The notes: generated by a model from the letters alone, not told the origin. 36,618 nt of DNA from an uncultured Prevotellaceae bacterium (GCA_947168395.1 CAMVLT010000037.1:1-36618), one strand, 5' to 3'; shown: positions 23,757 to 33,863, counted from the first letter of the stretch. Made by a program: numbers and translations.

Positions 23757-26700
23757 ATGAAGAAAATTATTACAACAGCTTTGTTTGCCACCTTATTATA
23801 TGGCAATCATACCTTAGCGCAAGATCTCCTTTTGCCTTATGATGACACTTGGGATGCAAAGTGTTTCTATTCCACCAATAATACAATAACACCGGATGAT
23901 AATTGGTTTGAAACAGATTACTCAGATCTATCATGGGAAAGTATAGCAAGTCCAATTAACCGCTCAACTGTATGGAAAGATCATTACTCCACATATTGGC
24001 TGCGCAGGCATTTTGTAGTAGATGATGTAACCAAGTATTGTGATGGAGACTTTCACCTATTATATGATTGTGATGGTATTGCCTATTTGAACGGTCAGAA
24101 AATCTATGAATGGAGCGGCTATAATACGACATGGGTGACTATAGCCATAAATAAATCTATTATGGAAACGATTCATAAAGGTGACAACGTTCTTGCTGTG
24201 CGCGTAAAAGACAACGGTGGAGATACATTCATTAACTTCGGTTTATCTGGGTGGACTGAGCAACGTAACTATTATGAGCTTCGGAAGAGTTTAGAGTCTC
24301 TGCAACGACGTCTGAATGAGAATAACACAAATGCACTTCCCCGAACGGTTGCTGAAGCCACAGATCTTTTAACAAAGACAAAGACTGCAATGGATAATCT
24401 TGAATACGACAACACCGAAGCAGATGAGATGACAAAGATAGTAACCTCAATTGTTGGCAGACTCGAAAATGAATATATTGAAATAACGGTGGACGTTCCT
24501 GGTTCATTGGGCGATTCTATTCTTGGCAAGGTTGAGAACTTCTCAGATGTAATCAGTTTGAAATTGTCTGGTAAATTAAATGATGCAGACATCTCTACTA
24601 TTCAGTCTCGATTGATGAATCTTCGGGAGATAGACATGACTGACGTTAAAATGGAAATGCTTCCAAACAAATTGTTTTATCAACATAAATCCTTACAGAA
24701 AGTATTCCTTCCAAAACACCTTACAACCATTGAAGAATATGCATTTTGTGAGTGCCCTAGCATATTCTATATTAATTTCCCCGAAACGCTTACAGCCATT
24801 AAATGGAAAGCCTTTTCTGAATGTGACAGTCTTCAAGAGGTGATTTTACCAGAAGGATTTGTTAGCATTGGAGATGGTGCCTTTTATGGTTGCGACAACA
24901 ACAAATATATAAAGTTACCAAGTACTTTGAAATCGATAAGTAAAGATGCCTTTTATTGGAATAAGAATCTAAATACTATTGATTTTGAGGAAGGATTGAC
25001 ACATATATATGACCGTGCTTTCCACGCATGTTACGTTTTAGATAATCTAAAATTCCCAACCACATTAAATTATATTGGTGCTGAAGCATTCAGGGATAAC
25101 CATGCTCTGTCAAATGTTATATTTAATGAAGGCCTGTTCCAGATAGCTGACAATGCGTTCCAATATTGTTATGCATTAACGGAGGTGACTCTTCCAAGTT
25201 CTGTTGTCCGTGTAGACGCCTCCCCTTTTGATTATTGCGCTAATCTGAAGAAAGTGACATGTCTCTCAATAGAACCTCCATACATGACTGACCAGATTCC
25301 TCTGGGTGTTAGCATGGAGGGGCGTGAGTTGTATGTACCAGCCCTCTCACTCAATGTTTACAAGCAGACAGCAGGGTGGGATAAGTTCCAAACTATCAAG
25401 CCTATTGATTATTTGCCCGAAAATTTCACAGTACTGAGTGATTTGAAACTTACATTGCCCGAAAACATACCAGCCACATATAAACCTACCGTAAGCCTTA
25501 TACACGACCAGAAGGGAACTTCTTACTTGCAATACGGATGCCTAACCGTAAATGGACAGGGAACACTCTCGATGTCAGACTTCTCGATGATATGGGATCC
25601 TAATTATCAATATGTACAATATAACCGTAATCAGAATTATTGCTCATTAGTGAACAATTCGCATCTTCGAGCAGACAATGTAACCATCAATATGTTTACT
25701 CGAAACGATAGGTGGAATTTCATTACGTTCCCGTTTGACGTGAAAGTGTCTGATATTTCTACAACAGCAGATGGTACAACTAACTGGGTTATCCGCAAAT
25801 ACGATGGACAGAAGCGTGCTGCAGGCGAAACATCCGACACATGGGTAAAGGTGGGTGGTAATGAAACGCTGAAAGCCGGCGAAGGATACATCATACAGGG
25901 GAGTCGTTATATCGACACGAACTGGCAAGAATATAGCGGATTCTGTATTAATGCCATAAACAACACCAACAAGAACAATATCTTCCGCACTACAGACATC
26001 AACGTAACACTGAATGAGTATCAGAGTGAATTTGCCCACAATCGAAGTTGGAATTTTATTGGTAACCCCTATCCATGTTACTACGACACTCGCTTTATGG
26101 ACTTTGAGGCTCCTATCACCGTGTGGAATATGCGCAACAACACTTACGAGGCCTACAGTCCTTCGGATGACTCCTATATTCTTTGCCCAGGAGAGGCTTT
26201 CTTTGTGCAGCGTCCCATAGATAAGGGAACAATTCTCTTCAATAAGGATGGGCGTCAGACTAATCGTGATGTTCGTGTTATTGAAGCTCCTGCACGTAGG
26301 GCTACCGTTATGTCACCTCGTACCATTGTTAATATATGCCTTTCTGACGGGAACAATACTGACCGTACTCGAATTGTCTTGAACAGCAAAGCTTCAATGC
26401 AATACGAAATGGACAAGGATGCCAGCAAATTTATGAGTACTGATGCTACTGTACCGCAGATTTACACGACATCCGATGGGGTGAACTATGCTATCAATGA
26501 GCGCCCGTTTGTTGATGGAAAGGTTAACTTGTCTACATACTTCGGCTCAGATAGCATGTACACAATTGCCCTTGCTAATCACGTGAACGGATACGAAGTA
26601 ATTCTTGAAGACAAGGAGGAAAACAAGAGAGTTGCTTTAACTGAGGGAAATGGATATGTTTTCTCTGCAAAAGCCAAATCAAACATCAACCGTTTCGTGG

Positions 26701-26855
26701 TTCATTTCAGCAGCGAAGTAACTGGAATTATGGACATCCATTCTAACGAAAATGGCCGTGCGTCCATTTTTACCATTGAAGGCATGAAGATGAAGACTCC
26801 CACGAGAAAGGGACTTTATATCCAGAATGGCAAGAAGCTTATGTTGAACAAATAA
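23757..26855 (+). CDS. Secreted leucine-rich repeat (BspA-like) protein with export tail
   Basis: A protein of 1032 aa. Residues 1-22 are a signal peptide (ends LAQ). Residues about 25-170 look like a beta-sandwich of the glycosidase-associated kind (WLRRHFVVDD, YDCDGIAYLNGQKIYEW, NVLAVRVKDNG). A helical linker and then about 9-10 BspA-type LRR_5 units of about 23 residues follow (about 280-530; LTTIEEYAFCECPSIFYINF and similar, with AF.xC spacing). Beta-rich domains follow (WNFITFPFDVKVSD, WNFIGNPYPCYYD). The end (GLYIQNGKKLMLNK) is a short Prevotella-type tail. It is probably displayed on the surface, with binding partners unknown. The gene is AT-rich compared with the flanking housekeeping genes, and the next gene follows by 13 bases. 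Confidence 0.85.
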   Translation: MKKIITTALFATLLYGNHTLAQDLLLPYDDTWDAKCFYSTNNTITPDDNWFETDYSDLSWESIASPINRSTVWKDHYSTYWLRRHFVVDDVTKYCDGDFHLLYDCDGIAYLNGQKIYEWSGYNTTWVTIAINKSIMETIHKGDNVLAVRVKDNGGDTFINFGLSGWTEQRNYYELRKSLESLQRRLNENNTNALPRTVAEATDLLTKTKTAMDNLEYDNTEADEMTKIVTSIVGRLENEYIEITVDVPGSLGDSILGKVENFSDVISLKLSGKLNDADISTIQSRLMNLREIDMTDVKMEMLPNKLFYQHKSLQKVFLPKHLTTIEEYAFCECPSIFYINFPETLTAIKWKAFSECDSLQEVILPEGFVSIGDGAFYGCDNNKYIKLPSTLKSISKDAFYWNKNLNTIDFEEGLTHIYDRAFHACYVLDNLKFPTTLNYIGAEAFRDNHALSNVIFNEGLFQIADNAFQYCYALTEVTLPSSVVRVDASPFDYCANLKKVTCLSIEPPYMTDQIPLGVSMEGRELYVPALSLNVYKQTAGWDKFQTIKPIDYLPENFTVLSDLKLTLPENIPATYKPTVSLIHDQKGTSYLQYGCLTVNGQGTLSMSDFSMIWDPNYQYVQYNRNQNYCSLVNNSHLRADNVTINMFTRNDRWNFITFPFDVKVSDISTTADGTTNWVIRKYDGQKRAAGETSDTWVKVGGNETLKAGEGYIIQGSRYIDTNWQEYSGFCINAINNTNKNNIFRTTDINVTLNEYQSEFAHNRSWNFIGNPYPCYYDTRFMDFEAPITVWNMRNNTYEAYSPSDDSYILCPGEAFFVQRPIDKGTILFNKDGRQTNRDVRVIEAPARRATVMSPRTIVNICLSDGNNTDRTRIVLNSKASMQYEMDKDASKFMSTDATVPQIYTTSDGVNYAINERPFVDGKVNLSTYFGSDSMYTIALANHVNGYEVILEDKEENKRVALTEGNGYVFSAKAKSNINRFVVHFSSEVTGIMDIHSNENGRASIFTIEGMKMKTPTRKGLYIQNGKKLMLNK

Positions 26856-26868
26856 TCATTGCAGTATT

Positions 26869-29800
26869 ATGAACAGATTATTAAGCATTGCGCTCGTATG
26901 TCTGCTACAAGTATCGCTGGCTGTTGCTTCTACGTTCAATCTTCGCGTGGAAGTAACCCCAAGTGGTGCGGCCTCGCTCAACACCAGTGGTGGGACATAC
27001 GAAGAAGGCAGTAGTATATATCTGCGAACATACGCCAATACGGGCTTTGTATTCAAGGGATGGTATGAGGGTGAAACACTACTCTCATCATCGACAAGTT
27101 TCAACTACACCATGCCGTCGAAAGATGTTTTGGTGCAGGCAAGATATGAATACGACCCTGCTGTGCCTGACAATCCTTCTATGCCAGATACGACAACCTA
27201 TTATTCCTTAACGGCAACAGTTTCTCCTATAGGTGCTGGCTCATTAAATACATATAGTGGGAAATATGCTGCAGGTGCTTCGGTCTATATGCGCTCTTAT
27301 GTCAATACAGGATATCAGTTTGTTGGATGGCAGAATAATGTAGGAGAGACAATCTCTACTTCCTCTTCTTTCAACTATACGATGCCTCGCAGTGATGCAA
27401 ATTTGACTGCCCTCTATATATATGACCCATCGGTGCCAGCTAATCCCGACTCAATGGCTACGCGCTATACGGTGACAATCGCCTGCAAACCTGTTGGTGG
27501 TGGAACTTTCAATACGACAAGTGCTACAGCAGAAGAGGGTGGCAATGTACATCTGTATGCTTACACCAATACAGGATATCGTTTTCTATATTGGGAGAAT
27601 GAGGCTGGCGAGGTCGTTTCAACAGCACAGAAATTTTACTACATAATGCCTCATGGCAATTCAAAGTTGTATGGCATCTTTGAGTACGACCCAGCCGTTC
27701 CTGGAAACCCAAATAAAAATTCTTGGAACAAGGAACTTGGCGAGGTTATTGTGGATGACTTCTCTCCAGGTAGCCTTGGAGGTGCAGTGTCGGCTGCAAT
27801 CAGTGGAAGCAATCGTAGCGATGTAGCCATGATTACCGTGGCTGGCAGGATGAACGATAACGATTTTGGCATAGCCAACGACTATACCAATTGCACATTG
27901 CTCGACCTAAGCCGCGTGACGGGTGTAACAGCAGTGCCGTCGTATGCTTTCGATTACACAAACTTAGAGTCGGTTTATCTTCCTGCTACGATTGAGAATA
28001 TTGGGTATCGTGCTTTCTATGATTGCAAACAGTTGTCATCTCTCATCGTTTATGCAATGACACCACCGGTGCTTGAAAGCCAAGTATTCACTAATGTTCC
28101 TGAAGGCCTCATTGTTTACGTACCAGCTTCGTCCATAAACCAATATCAGGATGCCGATGGATGGAAAGACTTTACCATCTTGCCTATTCAAGAAGACATT
28201 CGCAGCATTTCCATTTCTCTGCCAAAAGGGACAGATGCTACTGACTATGCGCAGATGTGGTTGGAACTGACCAACACTAAGAGCGGTCAGCGTATGCACT
28301 ATGTGATGACCGACCGCCGGACTTATACCTTTGCTAACATCATCCGCAGCACATCGTGGAACGTCACGCTACGCAATGAGCGAGGCGACATCTTCGGACA
28401 GATTGACAATGTGGAAGTAAAGGACGATGATGTAAGCGTTACATTCAGTTCTTTGTCCAAGCCGCAGTCGGTTGTTCTGTCTGTGCTTACACCTGATGGT
28501 CAGGATGTAACGGCTCTGACGCATGTGACATGGACTGATGTCCAAGGCAATTATCTTGCCCAAGGCGTATCACTTACAGGTCTGCCCATAAGCTATCAAA
28601 CCACTTACCGTGTTGTACTGTCGCAGGAACTGGCAATGACATACGATACGCCGCAACCTGTAGATTACGTCCTTACGGATGGCAACAACAGAATCACTTG
28701 TCAACTCAATGCCATCCCACAGGTTAAAATTTCAGGCAAAGTAAAAGATGCATCTACAGGACTTCCACTTAGTGGAGCTTTTATCAGTGCATCACAGATG
28801 TTTGGTGGAAAGTATAGCAAAACGCTCAATGCTAAAACTGATGCCAATGGCTTGTTCACGTTTGACATTGCCAATGTTCCCACGTCCTTTGCATTTGCCG
28901 CTTCAGATTACGTCAGTCAGGCCGTCAAATGTGATTCTCTGTTGACAGGAGTCGGAGAAGTCACTTTGCCAGACGTTTCGCTGAAGACTATTACGGGTGC
29001 CACTATTACTCTGGGATTCACATACACTTCATGCGATGGTGAGACTCAAAACTGGTACAGCGACTATCAGAACGTGGGCTATGAGTTGTTTAATGTTACA
29101 AAGAATCAGACCATCAGCCAGTATAACGTGCAGTATCCGTTGATTGTGCTGTTGGAAGATATCACTGATGGTGACGTATTGCGCCTGACTGCAACAAGCC
29201 GTACCAATGCCTTTATGCCTGTTGTGGCAACAGCCACTATTGCGGAACAAAAGGCAGAAGCCACGTTTGCCATCGTGGAATTAGGAAAGATTCAATCTTC
29301 GTTTACTTCCACAGGCAATGCTGCCGTAGTTGGGTCGCTCTATGATTCAGCTGGCAAATTGCTGAAGACGTACAATTACTCTGAAGCATCGCTTACCATC
29401 AGTGACCTTGCCGATGGCAATTACACGTTGGTCTCAATGGGCAGCAGCCGTCTGTTCAACACTATCTACGACTTGTCACAACTGCCACAGACTGGTCTTG
29501 TAGTGGAAACGGACTATGTGCAGAACAGCGTAGAGGTGAAGAGTGGCCAGGTCTCAGCCATTAGTATCAGTGAGGTTCCGACACTTGACGAAAGCAAGCT
29601 CTACTACACTGGTGACAACACGTCATTCACGGTGAACAAGCCAAGCATCGTAGCGGGTAATTATCTCACCCTGACAGGCCGCATCGACTTCAAGCCAGCC
29701 TACGCTACCAATGTCAGCAATGTGCAGATGGTTGTGGATCTGCCGGAGTCATGTGAGTTTGTAGAGAATAGTGTCATGGTGGGTAACAGCACAAGCAGCT

Positions 29801-32800
29801 ATACCATGAACGGTAATCAGATTACCATTCCAATGGACCGCTACACTGACCGTGTGCGCTTCTGCATCATCCCCACGCTTGGTGGTGAGTATGCCCCAAG
29901 TGCATTCGTGCAGTTTGATTTGAATGGTGAGACGGTGACACAGCCAATTGGCTCTGCCAACTATACGGCTAAAGACCTGTCTATCTCTGTACCATCGACG
30001 GTAGCTAAAACAGCCATCCCAGTGAGCGGTACTGCTATCGGCACATCAAGCGTTGAGATTTACGACAATGACGTGTTGATAGGTCAGACTACTTCGTTGG
30101 CTAATGGTACATGGGCTACAATATGTGAGTTAAACAAACCGTATAACTTGTCTACCCATAATATCTTTGCCAAGGTCACGACAAAGTCAGGTATAGGGTT
30201 AGTGTCTGAAACAGAGAATTGTCTATATGACAAAAATGCCATAGAGGTCAACACTGTTACTATGATCAATACCGCACATACATCTGCCAATCTTGACCTT
30301 TATGATTACATTACTGTATTTGACTTCCAAAATCCTGAAACATCCTTGCCTCCTTATTGGTATTGGCCAAACTATCCAGACTTCACATTTATTGTTGACT
30401 TTACACGTAATGACACGACTGTAATTAGTAATGTTGTTATAAAAGCCTTTACTGAAAAGAAAAATTGGATAAGCATCCGTGCCACTTTTGATCAAAAAAG
30501 GAACAATTGGGTTGCTGTTCATAGATTTGACAACAACGATTTACCTATTGGAGTAAGAGTAAAGTTTGATGCAATCACACCTCCTGTAATAGATACTAAG
30601 GAACTAATAAGTTTGCAAGATTCTGTTAATGTGTTAAAAAGCGATTTGTCAGAAGTCAAGGATGACATTTCGGGTGTTATATCTACTATCAATACAGAAA
30701 TTGACTCAGAAAAGCCTGATACTGCCAAAATTGAAGAGCTAATCATGGGGCTGGGGATGCCCTTGTCTATAGGTGTCGTTCAAGATTCTTTAGATAATTT
30801 AGGTGAAGAACAACTTAGCGAATATGTCAGGACTTTATGTGAACAAACAAAAACTTTTGTAAATGCTCAAAACCAGAATCTGAATACAATTTTAGAGGAC
30901 TATAAATCTCAAAGTCAATTTAAATTTGAATATCTTGGCAAACAATATACAGTCGAAGTATCGGAACCATATTCAATAGATGTGACAACATTGTTAGAAG
31001 ATGGATTTAAATTAATCCAAACAACCTTAGAATACTTGGTTTATGAGAAGTATAGTGATTCAAAGTATATAAGGATAGATTTGATGAAAAACATTTGTGT
31101 CACAATGTCTGTCTCGTCAATTCAAAATGCAAAGAAAAGAGCAATAACCAAAGAAGACTTGGCATCTATTTGTGCATCAATTATGGATGCAATATCCTCT
31201 TTAGATTGGACAAAAGGCAAAATGAACGACTTTGTCATTTGGTTCTCATTTGAAAAAGACAAAGCATTCAAGGCTTTCGCTGCTCAGGATCAATTGGTTG
31301 CCGATGCTTTAAAAGCTGTTGAAAAAAAGATGGCTACTGCCTCGGGCTTCCAATACCTCAAATTGGTAGAGGACAGAATGGCTTTATTGGCACAAAGAGC
31401 AGCTCTGACAGCACAATGGAAGATAATTGCAGAAAGCATGCAAGCCACAATAAAATGCGTTGGAGCTGCTATAGGAGGCATTACGAATATAGTTCTTTGC
31501 TTAAAAACAGAATATGATAATTGTGTTAAAATAGCAAAACTTAAAGTTCCAGATTGCCTATATGATTTTGTACCAAGCATTGCTTATGCGTATGAATCTG
31601 AAATCGATGGATTATTTAATTATGTTAGGAATTGGGCATTGTGGACTATAGGAAGATGTGCCGTATATATGGCTGGTGATGTCATTCTATCTGAATCTGT
31701 AGTTCTCCCCATAGCATTAACGCTTATTGAATGTGCTGCTGAAATCTATTATGCCAAGAACAAGCAAAAAGAATTTGATAATATGTATAGTAGTTTGAAA
31801 ATAAGAATGAAAAATAGTAGAAGAGAGTATTGTAAAAATGACGATGATGACGATGATGACGACGATGACGATCCTGAGCCTCAAACTAAGCCTGTACGAG
31901 ATCCTTCTGGATACGTTTATGAAGGAGTCACTTCGAATAGGATAGAGGGTGTTATCGCTACAGCTTATTATAAAGAGACGGTAGAGGATATGTATGGGGA
32001 TCTACATGATATTATTACAAAGTGGGATGCCGAGGAATATGCACAAGAAAACCCGTTGTTCACTGATGCAAACGGTATGTACGCCTGGGATGTTCCTCAG
32101 GGTCTCTGGCAAGTGAAGTTCGAGAAGGAAGGCTATGAGACGGCCTACTCGGAATGGTTGCCTGTGCCTCCGCCACAGCTTGACGTGAACATCGCAATGA
32201 AGCAGAACCGGCAGCCAGAGGTGAAAGCTGCCCGTGCCTACGAGGACGCCGTGGAAGTGGAGTTCGACAAGTACATGATGCCGGAACTGCTGACTGCGGA
32301 GAATATCATGGTGATGCAGAACGGTACGGCAGTTGAAGGTACTGTGGAACTGCTGAACGAAGAGGTGTCATACGAGGGTGAGGCAGAAACCTTCGCCTCA
32401 AAGATACGTTTCAACGCTGCACAGCCGTTTACGGAGCAGGAAATAACTCTCATGGTGAACAACCGAGTGAAGAGCTATGCTGGCATAAGGATGCAGGACA
32501 ACTACGAGCAGACATTCACCATTGAGCAGGAAATCAAACAGATTGTCAGCGACTCCGTTGTAACGGTAGGCTATGGCAACGCTTCTACAATCGTGGTTTC
32601 CGTACTCCCTGCTTCTGCATCTAAGGGTAAGACGTTGATTGTGAAATCATCATCGCCTATGATTCTCAGCGTAGAGGCTGAACAAGTGACGATTGGTGAT
32701 GACGGCAAAGCAGAGATTACCGTCAGTGGTGAACTGCCTGGCACAGCAGCCTTGACCTTCTCTGTAGAAGGAACGGACAAGACAGCGATGACAATATTCA

Positions 32801-33345
32801 ATGTAGAGCAATCCGCCATCAAGACTGTTGCCACGCCAAAAGCCAACATTGCCTCTGGCACTGTTGTAGAGAAAGGCACTGCCATTACGCTTACATGCGA
32901 AACGGAAGGTGCCACCATCTACTATACTCTTGATGGTTCATGCCCTTGCGACAACACGGATGCTCGCAAGGTTTATGACGGAACGCCTATTATCATTAGC
33001 GAAACCATGACCATCAAAGTGATGGCAGCTGCTCCTGATATGTACGAAAGTGAAGTGGCTGAGTTCTACTATATTGTAGATGGTACTGGCATTGATGACA
33101 TAAGTATCAATGAACAGATACAGATTTATCCTCTGCCTATTCGTAACAAACTGAACATCAGTGCTTGTGGTAAGACGATAAAGAATGTAATCGTCTCGTC
33201 AATGAATGGCGTTGTAGTAGCTTCTTCAGGCAAACCTGCAACGATAGTAACACTTGATGTTAGTACAATACCAACAGGAATCTATATTGTCAATATTCAA
33301 ACAGGAGGTAGTTCGTACAGTCGTAAGGTTCTTAAAGTGAAATAG
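26869..33345 (+). CDS. Giant mosaic surface protein with B-repeats, helical insert and T9SS tail
   Basis: A protein of 2158 aa with a signal peptide (about 1-21). Three InlB-like B-repeat modules of about 85 residues follow (about 23-99, 110-190, 200-278; shared pattern GxLNTxxGxY...GxxFxGW...FNYTMP). An LRR_5-like segment (about 330-440) and a carboxypeptidase-regulatory-like domain (about 620-710, VSGKVKDAS-type) come next, then beta domains to about 1220. Residues about 1225-1657 are mostly helical, with hydrophobic segments, and AT-rich in DNA. Eleven aspartates (1658-1668) lead to DPSGYVYEGVTSNRIEGV (about 1680-1790), a further beta-sandwich, a chitobiase-like domain (ATIYYTLDGSCP) and a T9SS type A sorting domain (about 2075-2158, IQIYPLPIRNKLNIS ... 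GIYIVNIQTGG). Function unknown; probably surface-exposed adhesion or binding. Probably co-transcribed with the LRR gene. Confidence 0.85.
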   Translation: MNRLLSIALVCLLQVSLAVASTFNLRVEVTPSGAASLNTSGGTYEEGSSIYLRTYANTGFVFKGWYEGETLLSSSTSFNYTMPSKDVLVQARYEYDPAVPDNPSMPDTTTYYSLTATVSPIGAGSLNTYSGKYAAGASVYMRSYVNTGYQFVGWQNNVGETISTSSSFNYTMPRSDANLTALYIYDPSVPANPDSMATRYTVTIACKPVGGGTFNTTSATAEEGGNVHLYAYTNTGYRFLYWENEAGEVVSTAQKFYYIMPHGNSKLYGIFEYDPAVPGNPNKNSWNKELGEVIVDDFSPGSLGGAVSAAISGSNRSDVAMITVAGRMNDNDFGIANDYTNCTLLDLSRVTGVTAVPSYAFDYTNLESVYLPATIENIGYRAFYDCKQLSSLIVYAMTPPVLESQVFTNVPEGLIVYVPASSINQYQDADGWKDFTILPIQEDIRSISISLPKGTDATDYAQMWLELTNTKSGQRMHYVMTDRRTYTFANIIRSTSWNVTLRNERGDIFGQIDNVEVKDDDVSVTFSSLSKPQSVVLSVLTPDGQDVTALTHVTWTDVQGNYLAQGVSLTGLPISYQTTYRVVLSQELAMTYDTPQPVDYVLTDGNNRITCQLNAIPQVKISGKVKDASTGLPLSGAFISASQMFGGKYSKTLNAKTDANGLFTFDIANVPTSFAFAASDYVSQAVKCDSLLTGVGEVTLPDVSLKTITGATITLGFTYTSCDGETQNWYSDYQNVGYELFNVTKNQTISQYNVQYPLIVLLEDITDGDVLRLTATSRTNAFMPVVATATIAEQKAEATFAIVELGKIQSSFTSTGNAAVVGSLYDSAGKLLKTYNYSEASLTISDLADGNYTLVSMGSSRLFNTIYDLSQLPQTGLVVETDYVQNSVEVKSGQVSAISISEVPTLDESKLYYTGDNTSFTVNKPSIVAGNYLTLTGRIDFKPAYATNVSNVQMVVDLPESCEFVENSVMVGNSTSSYTMNGNQITIPMDRYTDRVRFCIIPTLGGEYAPSAFVQFDLNGETVTQPIGSANYTAKDLSISVPSTVAKTAIPVSGTAIGTSSVEIYDNDVLIGQTTSLANGTWATICELNKPYNLSTHNIFAKVTTKSGIGLVSETENCLYDKNAIEVNTVTMINTAHTSANLDLYDYITVFDFQNPETSLPPYWYWPNYPDFTFIVDFTRNDTTVISNVVIKAFTEKKNWISIRATFDQKRNNWVAVHRFDNNDLPIGVRVKFDAITPPVIDTKELISLQDSVNVLKSDLSEVKDDISGVISTINTEIDSEKPDTAKIEELIMGLGMPLSIGVVQDSLDNLGEEQLSEYVRTLCEQTKTFVNAQNQNLNTILEDYKSQSQFKFEYLGKQYTVEVSEPYSIDVTTLLEDGFKLIQTTLEYLVYEKYSDSKYIRIDLMKNICVTMSVSSIQNAKKRAITKEDLASICASIMDAISSLDWTKGKMNDFVIWFSFEKDKAFKAFAAQDQLVADALKAVEKKMATASGFQYLKLVEDRMALLAQRAALTAQWKIIAESMQATIKCVGAAIGGITNIVLCLKTEYDNCVKIAKLKVPDCLYDFVPSIAYAYESEIDGLFNYVRNWALWTIGRCAVYMAGDVILSESVVLPIALTLIECAAEIYYAKNKQKEFDNMYSSLKIRMKNSRREYCKNDDDDDDDDDDDPEPQTKPVRDPSGYVYEGVTSNRIEGVIATAYYKETVEDMYGDLHDIITKWDAEEYAQENPLFTDANGMYAWDVPQGLWQVKFEKEGYETAYSEWLPVPPPQLDVNIAMKQNRQPEVKAARAYEDAVEVEFDKYMMPELLTAENIMVMQNGTAVEGTVELLNEEVSYEGEAETFASKIRFNAAQPFTEQEITLMVNNRVKSYAGIRMQDNYEQTFTIEQEIKQIVSDSVVTVGYGNASTIVVSVLPASASKGKTLIVKSSSPMILSVEAEQVTIGDDGKAEITVSGELPGTAALTFSVEGTDKTAMTIFNVEQSAIKTVATPKANIASGTVVEKGTAITLTCETEGATIYYTLDGSCPCDNTDARKVYDGTPIIISETMTIKVMAAAPDMYESEVAEFYYIVDGTGIDDISINEQIQIYPLPIRNKLNISACGKTIKNVIVSSMNGVVVASSGKPATIVTLDVSTIPTGIYIVNIQTGGSSYSRKVLKVK

Positions 33346-33356
33346 AACCTCTGATT

Positions 33357-33390
33357 CAAGAATAGTCGTCACAACCGACGGCTATTCTTG
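33357..33390 (+). terminator. Hairpin terminator after the giant protein gene
   Basis: CAAGAATAGTCGTC, a six-base loop ACAACC and GACGGCTATTCTTG form a 14-bp stem with one U-G pair, 11 bases after the stop. There is no strong T run, but the stem is strong and the position is right. Confidence 0.75.
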
Positions 33391-33471
33391 CTATAACAAG
33401 ATATACTCCATGTTGGGATAGCATTAAACATTATTTAAGATAAATGCAACTACTATACTATTGCAATTACT

Positions 33472-33863
33472 AAAAAGGGTGACACGCTGACACAACCTCG
33501 ATGTACAAAGGCTGTGCAACGTTTTGAAGGGTGTCACAGGGTGACACAACGCTGACACATTTTGGATAGGGTAAAGTCATCTGGTACAGTAGGATAACTG
33601 AGGTTTTACCTACTTCAAACTCTTAAATTCTCTCGAGAATTGAAGGGTTTACCCTACCCAAAGCCCGGTTCGCCCTATGGTAAAGCCTCAAATTCTCTCG
33701 AGAATTCGGAAGTTGCTTTGAAGCAGTTCAGCCGTTTCCGCTATACTCTAGGTGACTTTAGGTAGGGTACATCAGTGTGTCACCGTTGTGTCACCCTGTG
33801 TCACCCTTAAAAAGGCTGCACGCCCTTTGTACATCGGGGTTGTGTCAGCGTGTCACCCTTTTT
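33472..33863. repeat. 392-bp element with 88-bp terminal inverted repeats
   Basis: The left arm (33472-33559) and the reverse complement of the right arm (33776-33863) align without gaps over 88 bases with 80 matches. Both arms contain several copies of TGACAC (plus-strand GGGTGACAC near the outer ends). The 216-base centre has two copies of AATTCTCTCGAGAATT (33626-33641, 33691-33706) and inverted TAGGGTAAA/TTTACCC pieces. No frame of useful length and no transposase is present. It fits a MITE-like or other palindromic intergenic element. With its flanks it fills most of the 710-base spacer 33346-34055. Confidence 0.9.
33626..33706. repeat. Duplicated AATTCTCTCGAGAATT motif in the centre of the element
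   Basis: The 16-base sequence AATTCTCTCGAGAATT occurs exactly at 33626-33641 and 33691-33706. Each is a 7-base inverted repeat around TC and contains the palindrome TCTCGAGA. The DNA between them carries TTTACC (33648-33653) and its inverse GGTAAA (33679-33684). Confidence 0.85.

Noticed and set aside
33472..33863. Insertion sequence
   Set aside because: There is no transposase frame between the inverted arms, and no clear target duplication was found. It was kept as a non-coding inverted-repeat element.
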